This document shows, piece by piece, positions 21,742-30,486 of a DNA stretch of 43,160 bases. Below the pieces are notes generated by a model. It did no database searches. It was not told the DNA's origin and saw only the letters and a program-made list of their open reading frames with translations. This DNA comes from a virus, in IMG/VR virus record IMGVR_UViG_3300046690_000686, positions 1-43,160 of that record, one strand, 5' to 3'. Positions within the stretch are counted from its first letter, which is position 1; each line of letters opens with the position of its first letter. The position numbers and the translations under genes were made by a program.

Positions 21742-23462
21742 GCGATAGCAGCGACCTCGAAGCCCACTTTCGCATCGTCGTAGACGGCAAGGGCGAGCTC
21801 GAGGAGCTCTACAGCAGCGGCGAAGCCGGCGCCAAGCGGTTCAGCGAGAACACCGCCCGCTACCTGGAGCGCGCCGGAGCTGCCCTATCCGCCATCGGCG
21901 CAAAAGGCAAGGCAGAGCTCAGCGCCTTCGCGGGGCAGGAGCTCGGCGGCTCTCTCGGCAGCGAAGCCCGCGGCGTCCTCAAGCTGCGTGACGCCATCAA
22001 CCAGCTGGCGGTGTCGTCGGGCGGCGGCAACGAGATGATGGACAGCCTGAACAAGCAGATTCAGGCGGTGGCGGTGTCCTCGAACCAGATGCAGGGAGAT
22101 GTCGCGGCGGCGCTGCAGGCCTTCGTCGAGAAGACGGGCGACATCAAAACGGCGCGCGACAACATCGCCGAGTACGGTCGCGTGGCGACGGCGACGAGCG
22201 CGGCGCTGAGCGACGTTGCCCAGGTCGGCGTCGAGCTCAAGGAAAAGCTCAACATCAGCGAGCAGACCAAGTCGTTCGCGCTCCTCGCCACGCTGTCCAA
22301 GGCGGGCTCGATCGAGCTGCGCGACTTCGCACGCCAGGCTCCGCGCATCTTCAACGTGGCGGCATCGGCGGGCGTGAGCGGCGAAGCTGGACTGCGCCAA
22401 ATTGGCGCATTGTCCGAGGTTTACGGCCAATTCGTCGGCGGCAGCGGGGCAAACAAGGCCGCGCGCGTCGCGACCTCCATCGAGAACACGTTCGCGAGCA
22501 TCGCCAAGAAGCTCCCGCAGCTCGAGGCGGCCGGCGTCAAGGTCCAGGGGCGCGACCGCTTCGACGTGCTCTTCGACATCATCCGCAAGACGGGCGGCGA
22601 TGAGACGAAGCTGCGCGAAGTGTTCTCGCAGCAGGCCATGCGCGCCGTGCTCGGCTTGGCCAACCAGTTCAAGCAGACCGGCGGCTTTGGTGATTACGAG
22701 CGGCTGCGCACGATAGGCGTGGACACCTCGCTCATCGGCAAGGACTTCGCCACGCGCACCAGCACGGGCGAGGCGAAGCTCAGGGCGAATCAGATCGGGC
22801 GACAGCGAATATATGAGAAATATCTGGGCGGTATCGCCGAGTTCGGCGCCGAGCACGCCACCGCGCTGCAGGCGGGCTCGTATGGCCTTGGGTTGGCCGG
22901 TCAGGGCCTGAGCCTGCTCGGGCGCGCTGGCGGCGCGCTCGGCGGGCGCGTGGGCGCGGCCGTGGGCGCTGCGACTGCCCAGCGCGTCTTCGTCACCAAT
23001 TGGCCGGGCAACCTCGGTGGGGCCGCTGGCGCTCTGCCCCCCGGCCGCGTGGCGGGGGCGCTTGGCAAGGCGACGGCGGTGCTGGGCGTGGGCCTGGCCG
23101 CATACGAGCTCACCACGCTGGCCGATGAGGCGGCGGGCGGGCGCATCTCGGGCGGCGTGGCCAAGGCGATGGGCTACCTATCGGGGCAAAAGGGCAAGCT
23201 GGCCGGCATCGAGGGCGCCGGCGCCGAGCTCCACCAGGTGCAGCTCGCCCGGCAGAAAGCCCACCGCGATGCGCTGATTCAAGATTGGGAGATCAAAGGG
23301 CTGAAGCACGGAGCGGCGCTGAACGCCGCCGACCAGCAGATCAAGGCCGAGGTCAAGAACCTCACGGTGGTCATCAACGGCAACGAGGCGCACGTCGAAG
23401 ATGACAGCGGCACGCGCTCGCCCAAGGTGCTGGTGCGCCGCGGCGCCGGTGGTGAAGAGTAG
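21738..23462 (+). CDS. Tail tape measure protein
   Basis: The 574-residue protein is largely helical with coiled-coil stretches at its start and a long Gly/Ala-rich hydrophobic segment (residues ~380-500). It follows the frameshifted chaperone and precedes gpN, as tape measures do. Its length suggests a short tail, roughly 80-90 nm if the usual 1.5 angstrom per residue holds. The GTG start overlaps the previous stop. Confidence 0.85.
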   Translation: MSDSSDLEAHFRIVVDGKGELEELYSSGEAGAKRFSENTARYLERAGAALSAIGAKGKAELSAFAGQELGGSLGSEARGVLKLRDAINQLAVSSGGGNEMMDSLNKQIQAVAVSSNQMQGDVAAALQAFVEKTGDIKTARDNIAEYGRVATATSAALSDVAQVGVELKEKLNISEQTKSFALLATLSKAGSIELRDFARQAPRIFNVAASAGVSGEAGLRQIGALSEVYGQFVGGSGANKAARVATSIENTFASIAKKLPQLEAAGVKVQGRDRFDVLFDIIRKTGGDETKLREVFSQQAMRAVLGLANQFKQTGGFGDYERLRTIGVDTSLIGKDFATRTSTGEAKLRANQIGRQRIYEKYLGGIAEFGAEHATALQAGSYGLGLAGQGLSLLGRAGGALGGRVGAAVGAATAQRVFVTNWPGNLGGAAGALPPGRVAGALGKATAVLGVGLAAYELTTLADEAAGGRISGGVAKAMGYLSGQKGKLAGIEGAGAELHQVQLARQKAHRDALIQDWEIKGLKHGAALNAADQQIKAEVKNLTVVINGNEAHVEDDSGTRSPKVLVRRGAGGEE

Positions 23463-24388
23463 TGGCCGCCACCTGGTCGGACATGCTGCAGGACGGCGGC
23501 TTCGATGGCGTCAAGTTCGAGTTCGTGCGCTCGACGCTCGAGGGCGGCAACGACCTCGACCAGCAGGCGTTCCCGAACCGCGCCGGACAGCGGATCAAGG
23601 GCCGCGGCCGCAAGGGGCGCCGGTTCCGCATTCTGGCCATCTTCGTCGACGACGACTACCCCGAGAAGATGAACGATCTTCTGGCCAAGCTGGAGAACGG
23701 GGGCGCGCCCAAGGAGTTCGTGGATCCCATCTTCGGCTCGATGCAGGCCTCGGTCGACAGCTTCACGGTCCTGCACGACGCCGACGACGCCAGTGATGCG
23801 GCCTCGATCGATATCGCGCTCGTCGAGGATACCGGCGAAAATCTGGGGCTGAAGGCGGTCACCAACACGACGCCGGCGCGCGCCAACGGGGTGCGCGCGG
23901 CAGTGACCAACGTCTTCGTGGCGCTGTCGGCGTTCCAAGCGGCGACGGAGGTGCAGAACAACCCGCACGTGCTCGAGGTGGTCGGCCTCGTCAACGCCGC
24001 CACCAGCGCCACCAGCACGCTGGCCGACTCGCTCGAGGAGACGGGCGACCAGCTGAGCGCGCCCGCGGTTCAGCAGCAGGCCAACGCGGCGCTGGGGTCG
24101 ATTGACCTCGCCGTGACCTCCAACGCCGACTACGACTCGATCGAGTCCTACGACCTGGGCGCGGCGCTCCTGGCCATGTCGGCGGCGGCGTCGGGCCTGG
24201 CGCAGGACCTCATCGAGGCCAAGCCCCCGCTGCAAATCTACGTGGTGCGCGCCGACACCAACCTGCTGGCGCTCGCCTTCGATCTCTACGGCGACAGCTC
24301 GCGCGCCGACGAGCTGCTGGCGCTCAACTCCCTGCCCGACCCCGCGTTCATCCCGGTCGGCTGGAAGGTGCAGGCCTATGGCTCTTAG
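23462..24388 (+). CDS. DNA circularization/tail protein (Mu gpN-like) with LysM-like end
   Basis: The N-terminal 110 residues contain TLEGGNDLDQQAFPNRAG and GRRFRILAIFVDDDYPEKM, the DNA_circ_N pattern of Mu gpN. The last 50 residues (IYVVRADTNLLALAFDLYGD, then LNSLPDPAFIPVGWKV) resemble a LysM or tail-X module. gpN proteins form part of the baseplate hub. The GTG overlaps the previous stop; the 3' end overlaps the next gene by 11 bases. Confidence 0.8.
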   Translation: MAATWSDMLQDGGFDGVKFEFVRSTLEGGNDLDQQAFPNRAGQRIKGRGRKGRRFRILAIFVDDDYPEKMNDLLAKLENGGAPKEFVDPIFGSMQASVDSFTVLHDADDASDAASIDIALVEDTGENLGLKAVTNTTPARANGVRAAVTNVFVALSAFQAATEVQNNPHVLEVVGLVNAATSATSTLADSLEETGDQLSAPAVQQQANAALGSIDLAVTSNADYDSIESYDLGAALLAMSAAASGLAQDLIEAKPPLQIYVVRADTNLLALAFDLYGDSSRADELLALNSLPDPAFIPVGWKVQAYGS

Positions 24389-25565
24389 CCTGGCTGCGGT
24401 CCGCGCCGCGCTCGACGATGACACCATCCAGATCGTCATCAACGGCACGTCCTACCAGGACTGGCAGAAGATCGACGTCGACTCTGACATCTTCACGCCC
24501 GCCGACGGCTTCCAGGTCGAGGGCGTCATCCCGGCGCTCAAGCCGACGCAGGCGGAGACGCGCGCCGGCGCCCCACCGAACGCGCTCGACGACTTCCGCG
24601 AGGGCCAGGCGTGCGATGTCTACGTCGGGCTCGACCGGCAGATGGCCGGCGTCATCGACGACGTGGAGATGAGCAGCGACCGCCGCGGCTCGAAGCTGGT
24701 CATCCGCGGGCGCGACAAGGGGGCCTTCCTGGTCGACGGCGAGACCAAGCACATCAAGGCGTCCAAGTACACGATCAAGACGCTCGTCGAGGCGCTGCTC
24801 GATCCGTCGTGGGGCATCCGCAACGTGATTTTGTCCAACGAGGACAATCGCAAGCTGGTGCTCGGCAAGAAGGACAAGAAGCCGCCGATCGCCTCCCTGC
24901 CCAAGTTCCTCCAGCCGCTGGTGCGCGCGCGCACGAAGGTCGACCACGGGCAGAGCCTAGCGTCGATCTTGGACCAGCGCACGCGCCAGCTCGGCATCAC
25001 CTGGTGGCTCACGGCCCAGGGCGACATCTTCCTGGGCAAGCCCAACTACCAGCAGCAAGCGGCCTACCACTTCAGCGCCGGCGCGTCGCCCAGTAGCGAC
25101 GTGGCGACCAACGTCGAGTCCTGGCGGGTGCTGCGCTCGGCCTCGGAGCGCTACTCGGAGCTCAAGGTCGCCGGCCAGGGGTGGCCCGACCCGAAGCGGC
25201 TTTGGGATACGAACGCGGGCCCGCCGAAATACAACGGGCTGTCCCGCGACCCGGACCTCGTCGAGCGCGGCATCGTGCGCAAGCTCATCGTGTCCGAGGC
25301 CGACGCGACGTCCAACAGCGAAGCGCAGCAGCGCGCCGACTGGGAGATGGGCAAGCGCCGGCTGCGCGCGCTGGTGCTGAACGTGACGGTGCCCGGCTTC
25401 CGCCAGAACGACCGGCTCTACGCGGTCGACACCATCGCCACGGTGAAGATCGAAGAGGCGGGCATCGACGGCACGTTCTACGTGACCCAGCGCAAGTTCA
25501 CCGAGGACCGCGGGCGGCGCCGTACGTCCCTGACCCTGCATGAGACGAAGGTGTGGTTGCCGTGA
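24378..25565 (+). CDS. Baseplate hub protein (Mu gpP/gp44-like)
   Basis: The 395-residue protein has ADGFQVEGVIPALKPT, GQACDVYVGLDRQMAGVIDD and SKLVIRGRDKGAFLVD near the N-terminus, the pattern of gpP/gpD-type hub proteins, and QGDIFLGKPNYQQQAAYHF in the middle. It would form the central trimeric hub to which the spike attaches. It sits between gpN and the gp45-like gene as in Mu. Confidence 0.85.
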   Translation: MALSLAAVRAALDDDTIQIVINGTSYQDWQKIDVDSDIFTPADGFQVEGVIPALKPTQAETRAGAPPNALDDFREGQACDVYVGLDRQMAGVIDDVEMSSDRRGSKLVIRGRDKGAFLVDGETKHIKASKYTIKTLVEALLDPSWGIRNVILSNEDNRKLVLGKKDKKPPIASLPKFLQPLVRARTKVDHGQSLASILDQRTRQLGITWWLTAQGDIFLGKPNYQQQAAYHFSAGASPSSDVATNVESWRVLRSASERYSELKVAGQGWPDPKRLWDTNAGPPKYNGLSRDPDLVERGIVRKLIVSEADATSNSEAQQRADWEMGKRRLRALVLNVTVPGFRQNDRLYAVDTIATVKIEEAGIDGTFYVTQRKFTEDRGRRRTSLTLHETKVWLP

Positions 25566-26149
25566 GGGATCCGCTCAAGTTCATGGTCCAGCTGGTGACC
25601 GGCATCGAGATCGACGAGGACGGCACCGCCACCTGTCAGGGCGCCGACGGCGACGAGCTCGAGCCCACGGTCGGCTGGCACTTCGGGTTCTACTCGCGGC
25701 CGGCGGATGGCGCGCGCGGCGCGGTGCTGAAGGCTGACGGGCGCGGCAATACCGCGCTGCTCTTCTGTTACCGGGACAAGCAGTACGAGCTCTCGCTGCA
25801 GAAGGGCGAGGCCGGCGTCCAGAACGCCTTCGGCGCGTCCACGCTGTGGGACAAGAACGGCAACATCATCGCGACCCCGGGCGGGAGCGGCAAGGTGCAG
25901 CTCGGCGGCGCGACCACGCCCGACGCGGCGGTGCTGGGGACTACCTTCGACGCCGCGCTCGACTCGTTCCTGACGTCGATGACCGTGTTCAACACCGCGT
26001 TGCAGACGCTGGCCAACGCGCTGGTCCCGACCACCGGTGTGGCGCCAGGCGCACCCGCCGCTTTTGTGACCGCCTCAGGGCTCTTCGCCGCCGCCATCAA
26101 CACGCTCAAGAACGCCAATTACCTCAGCCAGACGGTGGCCCTCAAATGA
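25562..26149 (+). CDS. Baseplate spike protein (Mu gp45/gpV-like)
   Basis: The 195-residue product begins with an OB-like domain (VTGIEIDEDGTATCQGADGD; RPADGARGAVLKADGRGNT) and then a short beta-helix part with TLWDKNGNIIATPGGSGKVQLGG, which fits the central membrane-piercing spike. The C-terminal 70 residues are Ala/Thr-rich helices. GTG at 25562 overlaps the previous stop; a GTG at 25553 is an alternative start. Confidence 0.8.
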   Translation: MRDPLKFMVQLVTGIEIDEDGTATCQGADGDELEPTVGWHFGFYSRPADGARGAVLKADGRGNTALLFCYRDKQYELSLQKGEAGVQNAFGASTLWDKNGNIIATPGGSGKVQLGGATTPDAAVLGTTFDAALDSFLTSMTVFNTALQTLANALVPTTGVAPGAPAAFVTASGLFAAAINTLKNANYLSQTVALK

Positions 26150-26529
26150 GCGACCGCAAGCTAGATCCGGTCACCGGGGACTTCCGCTCGGCGGCGGGCG
26201 GCGCCTTCGAGCAGTGCGACGTCATCGAGAACCAGATCGCGTTCAGCTACAAGATCGCCGCCGGCTCATGGGAGGGCGATCCCGAGCTCGGGCATCGCTT
26301 CGCCGAGCTCGACCGCGCCCAGAATACGCTCGCCAACCGCAACCGGGCGCGCGAGCTCGCCGTGCTGGCGATCAAGTGGCTCATCGACCTCCGCTCGGTC
26401 GAGTCCGCCGACGCCATCGTCGAGAGCATCGGCGCCGAAGGCGTCGCCTTCGAGGTCGACTACTACCTGCCCGGCGCACAGAAGCCGCGTAAGGCGGGCC
26501 CGTTCCTCGTTCCCGTCGGTGGGGGGTAA
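26146..26529 (+). CDS. Baseplate protein (Mu gp46-like)
   Basis: The 127-residue product has DPVTGDFRSAAGGAFEQCD and GSWEGDPELGHRFAELDRA, close to the gp46 family (a gp25-like wedge component). It probably starts sheath polymerisation. It overlaps the spike gene by ATGA. Confidence 0.85.
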   Translation: MSDRKLDPVTGDFRSAAGGAFEQCDVIENQIAFSYKIAAGSWEGDPELGHRFAELDRAQNTLANRNRARELAVLAIKWLIDLRSVESADAIVESIGAEGVAFEVDYYLPGAQKPRKAGPFLVPVGGG

Positions 26530-26531
26530 CC

Positions 26532-27911
26532 GTGGCTTTCTCGATCCCGACCCGCGAGCAGATCTTTTCGGCGTTCATCGGCGACTACGGCGAGGCGCAG
26601 CGCGACAAGAATATCAGCCGCGCCAGCGATCCCTACCGCCTCGGGCGCGTGGTCTCGGGCGCGGCGTGGAACATCGTCGCCAAGCTGCTCTACGTCCTCA
26701 AGCAGGCGCTGCCCGATGCCACCGTGGCCGAATTCCAGGACCGCTGGGGGGCCATCTACATCTTTCCGCGACTGCAGCCGACCATCAGTACCGGTCCGAA
26801 TTCGCTGCGGGTCACGGGAACCATCGGCAACGCAGTCACCAACGGCGCGCAGTTGGCCCATGCCGACGGCACGCTTTACCAGATCACGTCAGTGGGCGCC
26901 GTCATCGGTGGCGACGGCACGGCGCTGGTCAGCATCGAGTCGATTTCCAAGGGCCTGGCCACCAACAAGGGCATCGGCGAGGTGTTGACGTTCGTGTCGG
27001 CGCCGCCGGGGATCATCGCCGATGCGACGCTCGAGGCGGCGCTGACCGGCGGCATCGACCTCGAGAGCCCCGAGGCCTACTCCCCGCGGCTGCAGGCTCA
27101 CATCGGCGACCCGCCCGAAGGCGGCGCCATCCACGACTACCAGGAGTGGGCGCTGAGCATCGCCGGCGTCACCACGGCCTACGTCTGGGCGCACCGCCGC
27201 GGCGGCAACACTATGGACGTGGCCGTACTCGGCAGCGGCACCGGGGCGGCGCGCGTCGCTTCCGCAACTGTAATGACCGCCGTCGACGACTACATCGAGA
27301 GCGTGCGGCCGGGCAATGTGCGCGACTTCCTGGTGCTAACGACCGTGCCGGTCACGCAGGACGTGAAGTGCACCATCATCCTCGACAACACCGGTTACAA
27401 GTGGGACTGGGATGACGCCGGGGTCGGCTACACCATCACGGCGTGGAGCGCCGTCGCCAAGACGATCACGGTCCCGACGGCCCCGGCCAGCGTCATCGCT
27501 GGGCTGCGGCTGCAGGTGCGTGGCGAGGAGGCGCGGGTGACGAACCGCGTCGGCAACGTTCTGACGCTCACCTTCGACAGCAACCATGATGGCAATCCCG
27601 TCAACTGGTTCACCTTCACGGTCGCGGCTGGTGCCGATGTGATTCGCGCGTCGGGCGACCTCGTGCGGCCGGTCCGGTTCGCGATCATCGACCTGTTCAA
27701 CACGCTGGGGCCGGTGCGCAGCACCTGGTCGGAGACGAGCTGGAACGACCAGCTGAGATTCAGCAAGCTTTTCGCCGCCATCACCGACGTCGACGGCGTG
27801 GACGACGCCACCATCATCACGCCCAGTGGCAACGTCTCGCCGCCGGCTGACACGTTCGGCCCGTCGGTGTCCTTCCTGGTGCCAGGCAAGATCGAGGTGC
27901 TCAAGCCATGA
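26532..27911 (+). CDS. Baseplate J-like wedge protein (Mu gp47-like)
   Basis: The 459-residue protein has SFRSASDPYRLGRVVSG-type N-terminal helices, an RVTGTIGNAVTNGAQLAHAD block and LESPEAYSPRLQAHIGDPPE followed by GVTTAYVWAHRRGGNTMDV, which are characteristic of baseplate_J/gp47 proteins. It forms the wedge of the baseplate. The GTG start follows the previous stop by 2 bases. Confidence 0.9.
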   Translation: MAFSIPTREQIFSAFIGDYGEAQRDKNISRASDPYRLGRVVSGAAWNIVAKLLYVLKQALPDATVAEFQDRWGAIYIFPRLQPTISTGPNSLRVTGTIGNAVTNGAQLAHADGTLYQITSVGAVIGGDGTALVSIESISKGLATNKGIGEVLTFVSAPPGIIADATLEAALTGGIDLESPEAYSPRLQAHIGDPPEGGAIHDYQEWALSIAGVTTAYVWAHRRGGNTMDVAVLGSGTGAARVASATVMTAVDDYIESVRPGNVRDFLVLTTVPVTQDVKCTIILDNTGYKWDWDDAGVGYTITAWSAVAKTITVPTAPASVIAGLRLQVRGEEARVTNRVGNVLTLTFDSNHDGNPVNWFTFTVAAGADVIRASGDLVRPVRFAIIDLFNTLGPVRSTWSETSWNDQLRFSKLFAAITDVDGVDDATIITPSGNVSPPADTFGPSVSFLVPGKIEVLKP

Positions 27912-28819
27912 GCCTGCCGCTGTCATTCGCGCAGGTGAAGGCCGTTCTCAAGCGGTTATCCCCCGAGTGGCCGTCGACAGACGACACCACGAGCGTCGGC
28001 AAGGAGCTCGGGTCCATAGCCGTGGCCCTCGGCATGGCCAAGGACCTGGTCGACGCGCTCATCGACGAGCTCTTCCCCGACACCACCACCTACCTCATCG
28101 ATCGATGGGAGAAGATCACGCGGGTGGCCTCGGTTCCGAGCGACCCGATCGCCACCCGTCGGGCGCGCGTGCTGGCCGTTCTGCGCCGCATCAACGGCCC
28201 GCGCATCAGCCAGCTCGAGCAGATGCTGGCCCCCGTCCTCGACATGGCTGTGGGCGATATGGTGTGGGTCGAGCAGCTGCGCAGCTTCATCGAGGAGGCG
28301 CTGACGCAGACGACGGGCACGGTGGCGCTGGCGGTGGCCTCGACGGCGCCAGGGCTGTCCGTCCCGCTGGGGCTGCCCTGGCCGGGCGTCGTGGACGATA
28401 CGGGCGTGAAGGTCTACATCGCGATGAGCGGCATCGGCACGACCGTGGCAACGTTGACCAGCCCGGCCGGCACTGTGTGGGCCATTCCGGTCTCGGCCGC
28501 CGTCGGCTGGTATTTCACCCGCAGTCTGTTCGTGGGCGAGCTCGCTGGCGGCCGCTGGACACTGAACATCCGCGACAGCTCGGCCCCCACGCTCACCGAG
28601 GCGCGCCTGCTGGTGTCGAACAACATCGACAGCGGGCAGATCGTCAACTTCTACCTGCTGCGCGACCCGTCGCTGCCCGGGTCGCCAGACCTCGTCGAGG
28701 CGCAACGTTTGTTCCACAGGACTGCACTCGGCAACATGCGGGCGTTCGTCATCGAAACGCTGGCGCTGACGTTCGACGATCCGCACAGCCTCATGGACCG
28801 CGACCCGATGGGGGTATAG
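27908..28819 (+). CDS. Tail wedge protein (Mu gp48/DUF2313-like) fused to P-domain-like beta sandwich
   Basis: The first 150 residues (LKRLSPEW; SVGKELGSIAVALG; DLVDALIDELFPDTTTYLID) match the gp48/DUF2313 wedge family. Residues ~180-240 then read VATLTSPAGTVWAIPV, FVGELAGGRWTLNIRDSSA, which strongly resemble the proprotein-convertase P domain (a carbohydrate/protein-binding jelly roll). The protein is 303 residues, longer than gp48. The extra domain could be an adhesion module. The ATG overlaps the previous stop. Confidence 0.75.
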   Translation: MSLPLSFAQVKAVLKRLSPEWPSTDDTTSVGKELGSIAVALGMAKDLVDALIDELFPDTTTYLIDRWEKITRVASVPSDPIATRRARVLAVLRRINGPRISQLEQMLAPVLDMAVGDMVWVEQLRSFIEEALTQTTGTVALAVASTAPGLSVPLGLPWPGVVDDTGVKVYIAMSGIGTTVATLTSPAGTVWAIPVSAAVGWYFTRSLFVGELAGGRWTLNIRDSSAPTLTEARLLVSNNIDSGQIVNFYLLRDPSLPGSPDLVEAQRLFHRTALGNMRAFVIETLALTFDDPHSLMDRDPMGV

Positions 28820-28822
28820 GCG

Positions 28823-29362
28823 ATGGCACTTCCGTTCAGCAGAGACGAGACCGCAATCCCGGGCACGACCCAGGTCAAGAGCAGCATCTGGAACAAGCTG
28901 CAGGACTACATCGTGTACATGTTCACGGGCGGAAGGTCCGTGAACGGACTCATCATCGATGGCGTCGGCGACGTCGCACCAGGGTTACCACCGAAGAGCC
29001 ACCTGATCATCTCCGGGCTGTCGCCGACACTAGCAGCTGGTGCTGGCGTCGGTACGAGCCCCACGCTGGCCGTCGCGGTCGGGAGCGACTGCATTGGCCA
29101 GATCAACATCACGTGCGGGACGTCGCCGACAGCAGGCCAGAAACTCGCCACGGTCAGCTTCCACGACCCCATGGGGCGAGCCATCGTCAGCCTCTCGCCC
29201 GCGAATGGCCTTGCGGCGAAGCTCACCGGCGACAGCATCGTCATCGCGTCGCCGAACGTGACCGGCGGATCGTGGGACCTGATCTATGCAGGCGCCACCG
29301 GCGTGCTGACGGCCGGCCAGACGTACTCGTGGTTCTACACGGCCTTCGGCACGACTCAGTGA
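28823..29362 (+). CDS. Tail fibre-associated protein (179 aa)
   Basis: It follows the baseplate genes and begins MALPFSRDETAIPGTTQVKS, an N-terminal pattern that looks like a baseplate anchor, then continues with Gly/Ala/Thr-rich beta sequence ending in a YSWFYTAFGTTQ tail. A receptor-binding or connector role is likely from position. It ends tail to tail with a lipoprotein gene, the two stops sharing TCAGTGA. Confidence 0.6.
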   Translation: MALPFSRDETAIPGTTQVKSSIWNKLQDYIVYMFTGGRSVNGLIIDGVGDVAPGLPPKSHLIISGLSPTLAAGAGVGTSPTLAVAVGSDCIGQINITCGTSPTAGQKLATVSFHDPMGRAIVSLSPANGLAAKLTGDSIVIASPNVTGGSWDLIYAGATGVLTAGQTYSWFYTAFGTTQ

Positions 29363-29601
29363 CCGCAGGGCGCGCAGAATCCGTCGCTGACGCAGTTGGT
29401 AGCGGCCCCGATCAACCCTGGCGGCTGGCACTTCGGCTCAGCGCAGGTGATGTCCTCGGACACGCATTGCTGCCCCTCGGGGCAATCCTGAGCTCCCGTG
29501 CAGCGATGAACGCCAGCCGGCTCTTCGTCCAGCGGTAGCGCTCGCTCCACACAAGCCCCCGAGCTCATCGCCACCAGCAACATCACGATCGCGCGCATCA
29601 T
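29356..29601 (-). CDS. Phage-encoded cysteine-rich lipoprotein 1
   Basis: The 81-residue product starts MMRAIVMLLVAMSSGACVE. The hydrophobic stretch ending S-G-A-C is a lipobox, so it would be cleaved and acylated at C17 and sent to the membrane. The mature part has about ten cysteines with CPEGQQCVSEDITC and ends SDGFCAPCG, similar to the second lipoprotein at 35806. It reads against all tail genes. A TACAAT box lies at 29622-29617 and GGGGGG lies just before the ATG, so it may be expressed in lysogens. Superinfection exclusion or host-surface change are reasonable guesses. Confidence 0.75.
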   Translation of the reverse strand: MMRAIVMLLVAMSSGACVERALPLDEEPAGVHRCTGAQDCPEGQQCVSEDITCAEPKCQPPGLIGAATNCVSDGFCAPCGH

Positions 29602-29628
29602 CCCCCCCTGATTCCTATTGTACAGCGG

Positions 29629-29735
29629 CGTGAACAGGACCGTGTGATGTCCTATTCCGACGCGCTGAGGCCGACCGCGCTACAACGTCAGATTTTAGGG
29701 ATTTGTGTCCTACAACAACGTTCATAATTTTCCCG
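29629..29735. promoter_or_regulatory. AT-richer intergenic with repeated TCCTA elements
   Basis: Between the divergent lipoprotein and RHH genes the sequence is AT-richer than its surroundings. TCCTATT occurs near 29613 and 29650 and TCCTACA near 29708, with two CTACAACxxxG-type copies near 29679 and 29709. These could be RHH operators. No gene is seen on either strand here that can be supported. Confidence 0.35.
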
Positions 29736-29755
29736 GTTGACATCAAACGCCGACA

Positions 29756-30016
29756 ATGACTTACTTGGGATTCATGGTGGACACTGCGATACAGTCGTCT
29801 CGTCAGCAGACCGGAGCTCGAGACGACGTGGGACGCAGGCCCAGCGAAAAGAAGACGATCCAAGTAGCGGTCCGTCTGGACGAGGACCTGCTCGCTGATA
29901 TTGACGCCGAAATCGAAGAATTGCGCCGGTCATCGGGCGTGGTCATCACCCGCAGCGCCCTCATCAAGGCCTGGCTCGAAGAGACTAGGCAGCGGCGTCG
30001 GGGCAAAAAAAAGTAA
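29756..30016 (+). CDS. Ribbon-helix-helix DNA-binding protein
   Basis: The core KKTIQVAVRLDEDLLADID followed by two helices (EIEELRRSS, ITRSALIKAWLEE) is the CopG/Arc-type ribbon-helix-helix fold. It may regulate the nearby lipoprotein or the following genes. A TTGACA at 29737 lies upstream with a weak -10 box near 29760, which would place the transcript start close to the second ATG (29774). The upstream region has repeated TCCTA elements that could be its operator. The C-terminus is a basic RRRGKKK. Confidence 0.75.
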   Translation: MTYLGFMVDTAIQSSRQQTGARDDVGRRPSEKKTIQVAVRLDEDLLADIDAEIEELRRSSGVVITRSALIKAWLEETRQRRRGKKK

Positions 30017-30152
30017 GTACACGCCGGTCTGTAGTCTGCTTGCAGCCGGAGCCTCGTCAGCTTTGTCGGCGGCTCACGTCGAACCGCTGAATCCATGGGA
30101 CGCTGTCGGCTCGCCAATGTGGCGAACCGGGCGCGAAGGGGAGGTCTCAGCT

Positions 30153-30416
30153 ATGAGCGTTTCTCGAGCGATGAAACCTGTGAGGAATGTGCGGTGCGCG
30201 ACTGAGCGCCAGAGCGGTTCCTGCCCTGCACAGCCGTCCGGCAAGGATTTCATGGAGAACCAGGCCATCTGCCAGATCGCCAAGATCCTCGTCGGTGGCG
30301 TCGCCCGCACGCAATGGACGCATGCTCTGTACGATGCCCTGGGCGAGGCTCAGCGTGTCCAAGGAAGGGGCGAGCGGGAGCATCTCGCCCGGGCGTTCAA
30401 GGAGCTAAGCCACTGA
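30153..30416 (+). CDS. Hypothetical protein (87 aa)
   Basis: The ATG at 30153 has GGGAGG upstream; a second ATG at 30252 with AAGGA gives a 54-residue form that begins MENQAICQIAKILVGGVART. The second part is a well-formed helical segment. No family is recognised. A possible stem (30421-30427 with 30448-30454) follows its stop. Confidence 0.45.
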   Translation: MSVSRAMKPVRNVRCATERQSGSCPAQPSGKDFMENQAICQIAKILVGGVARTQWTHALYDALGEAQRVQGRGEREHLARAFKELSH

Positions 30417-30452
30417 AGGTGGCCCGCTGTCGAGCATCAACTCGGCGGCGGG

Positions 30453-30486
30453 CCTGACAGGAGAGCACTCTTTTTCGCTGGCAATC
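30453..30486 (+). promoter_or_regulatory. Repeated upstream element, copy 2 (candidate late promoter)
   Basis: CCTGACAG, eight bases, then CTCTTTTTCGCTGGCAATC. It matches the copy at 13962-13998 at both ends and in order, with small length differences in the middle. The fibre-like gene starts 12 bases downstream at a GTG without ribosome binding site. Its start also overlaps the 3' arm of a GGCCCGC stem-loop (30421-30454). Confidence 0.5.

Noticed and set aside
27826-29538. 570-codon open frame on the plus strand across gp48 and the fibre gene
   Set aside because: It is in another frame over two well-supported genes, and its translation is low-complexity Arg/His/Gly.
29615-29863. 82-codon frame on the minus strand over the RHH gene start
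   Set aside because: It overlaps the RHH gene and the regulatory space and has no ribosome binding site or protein-like pattern.
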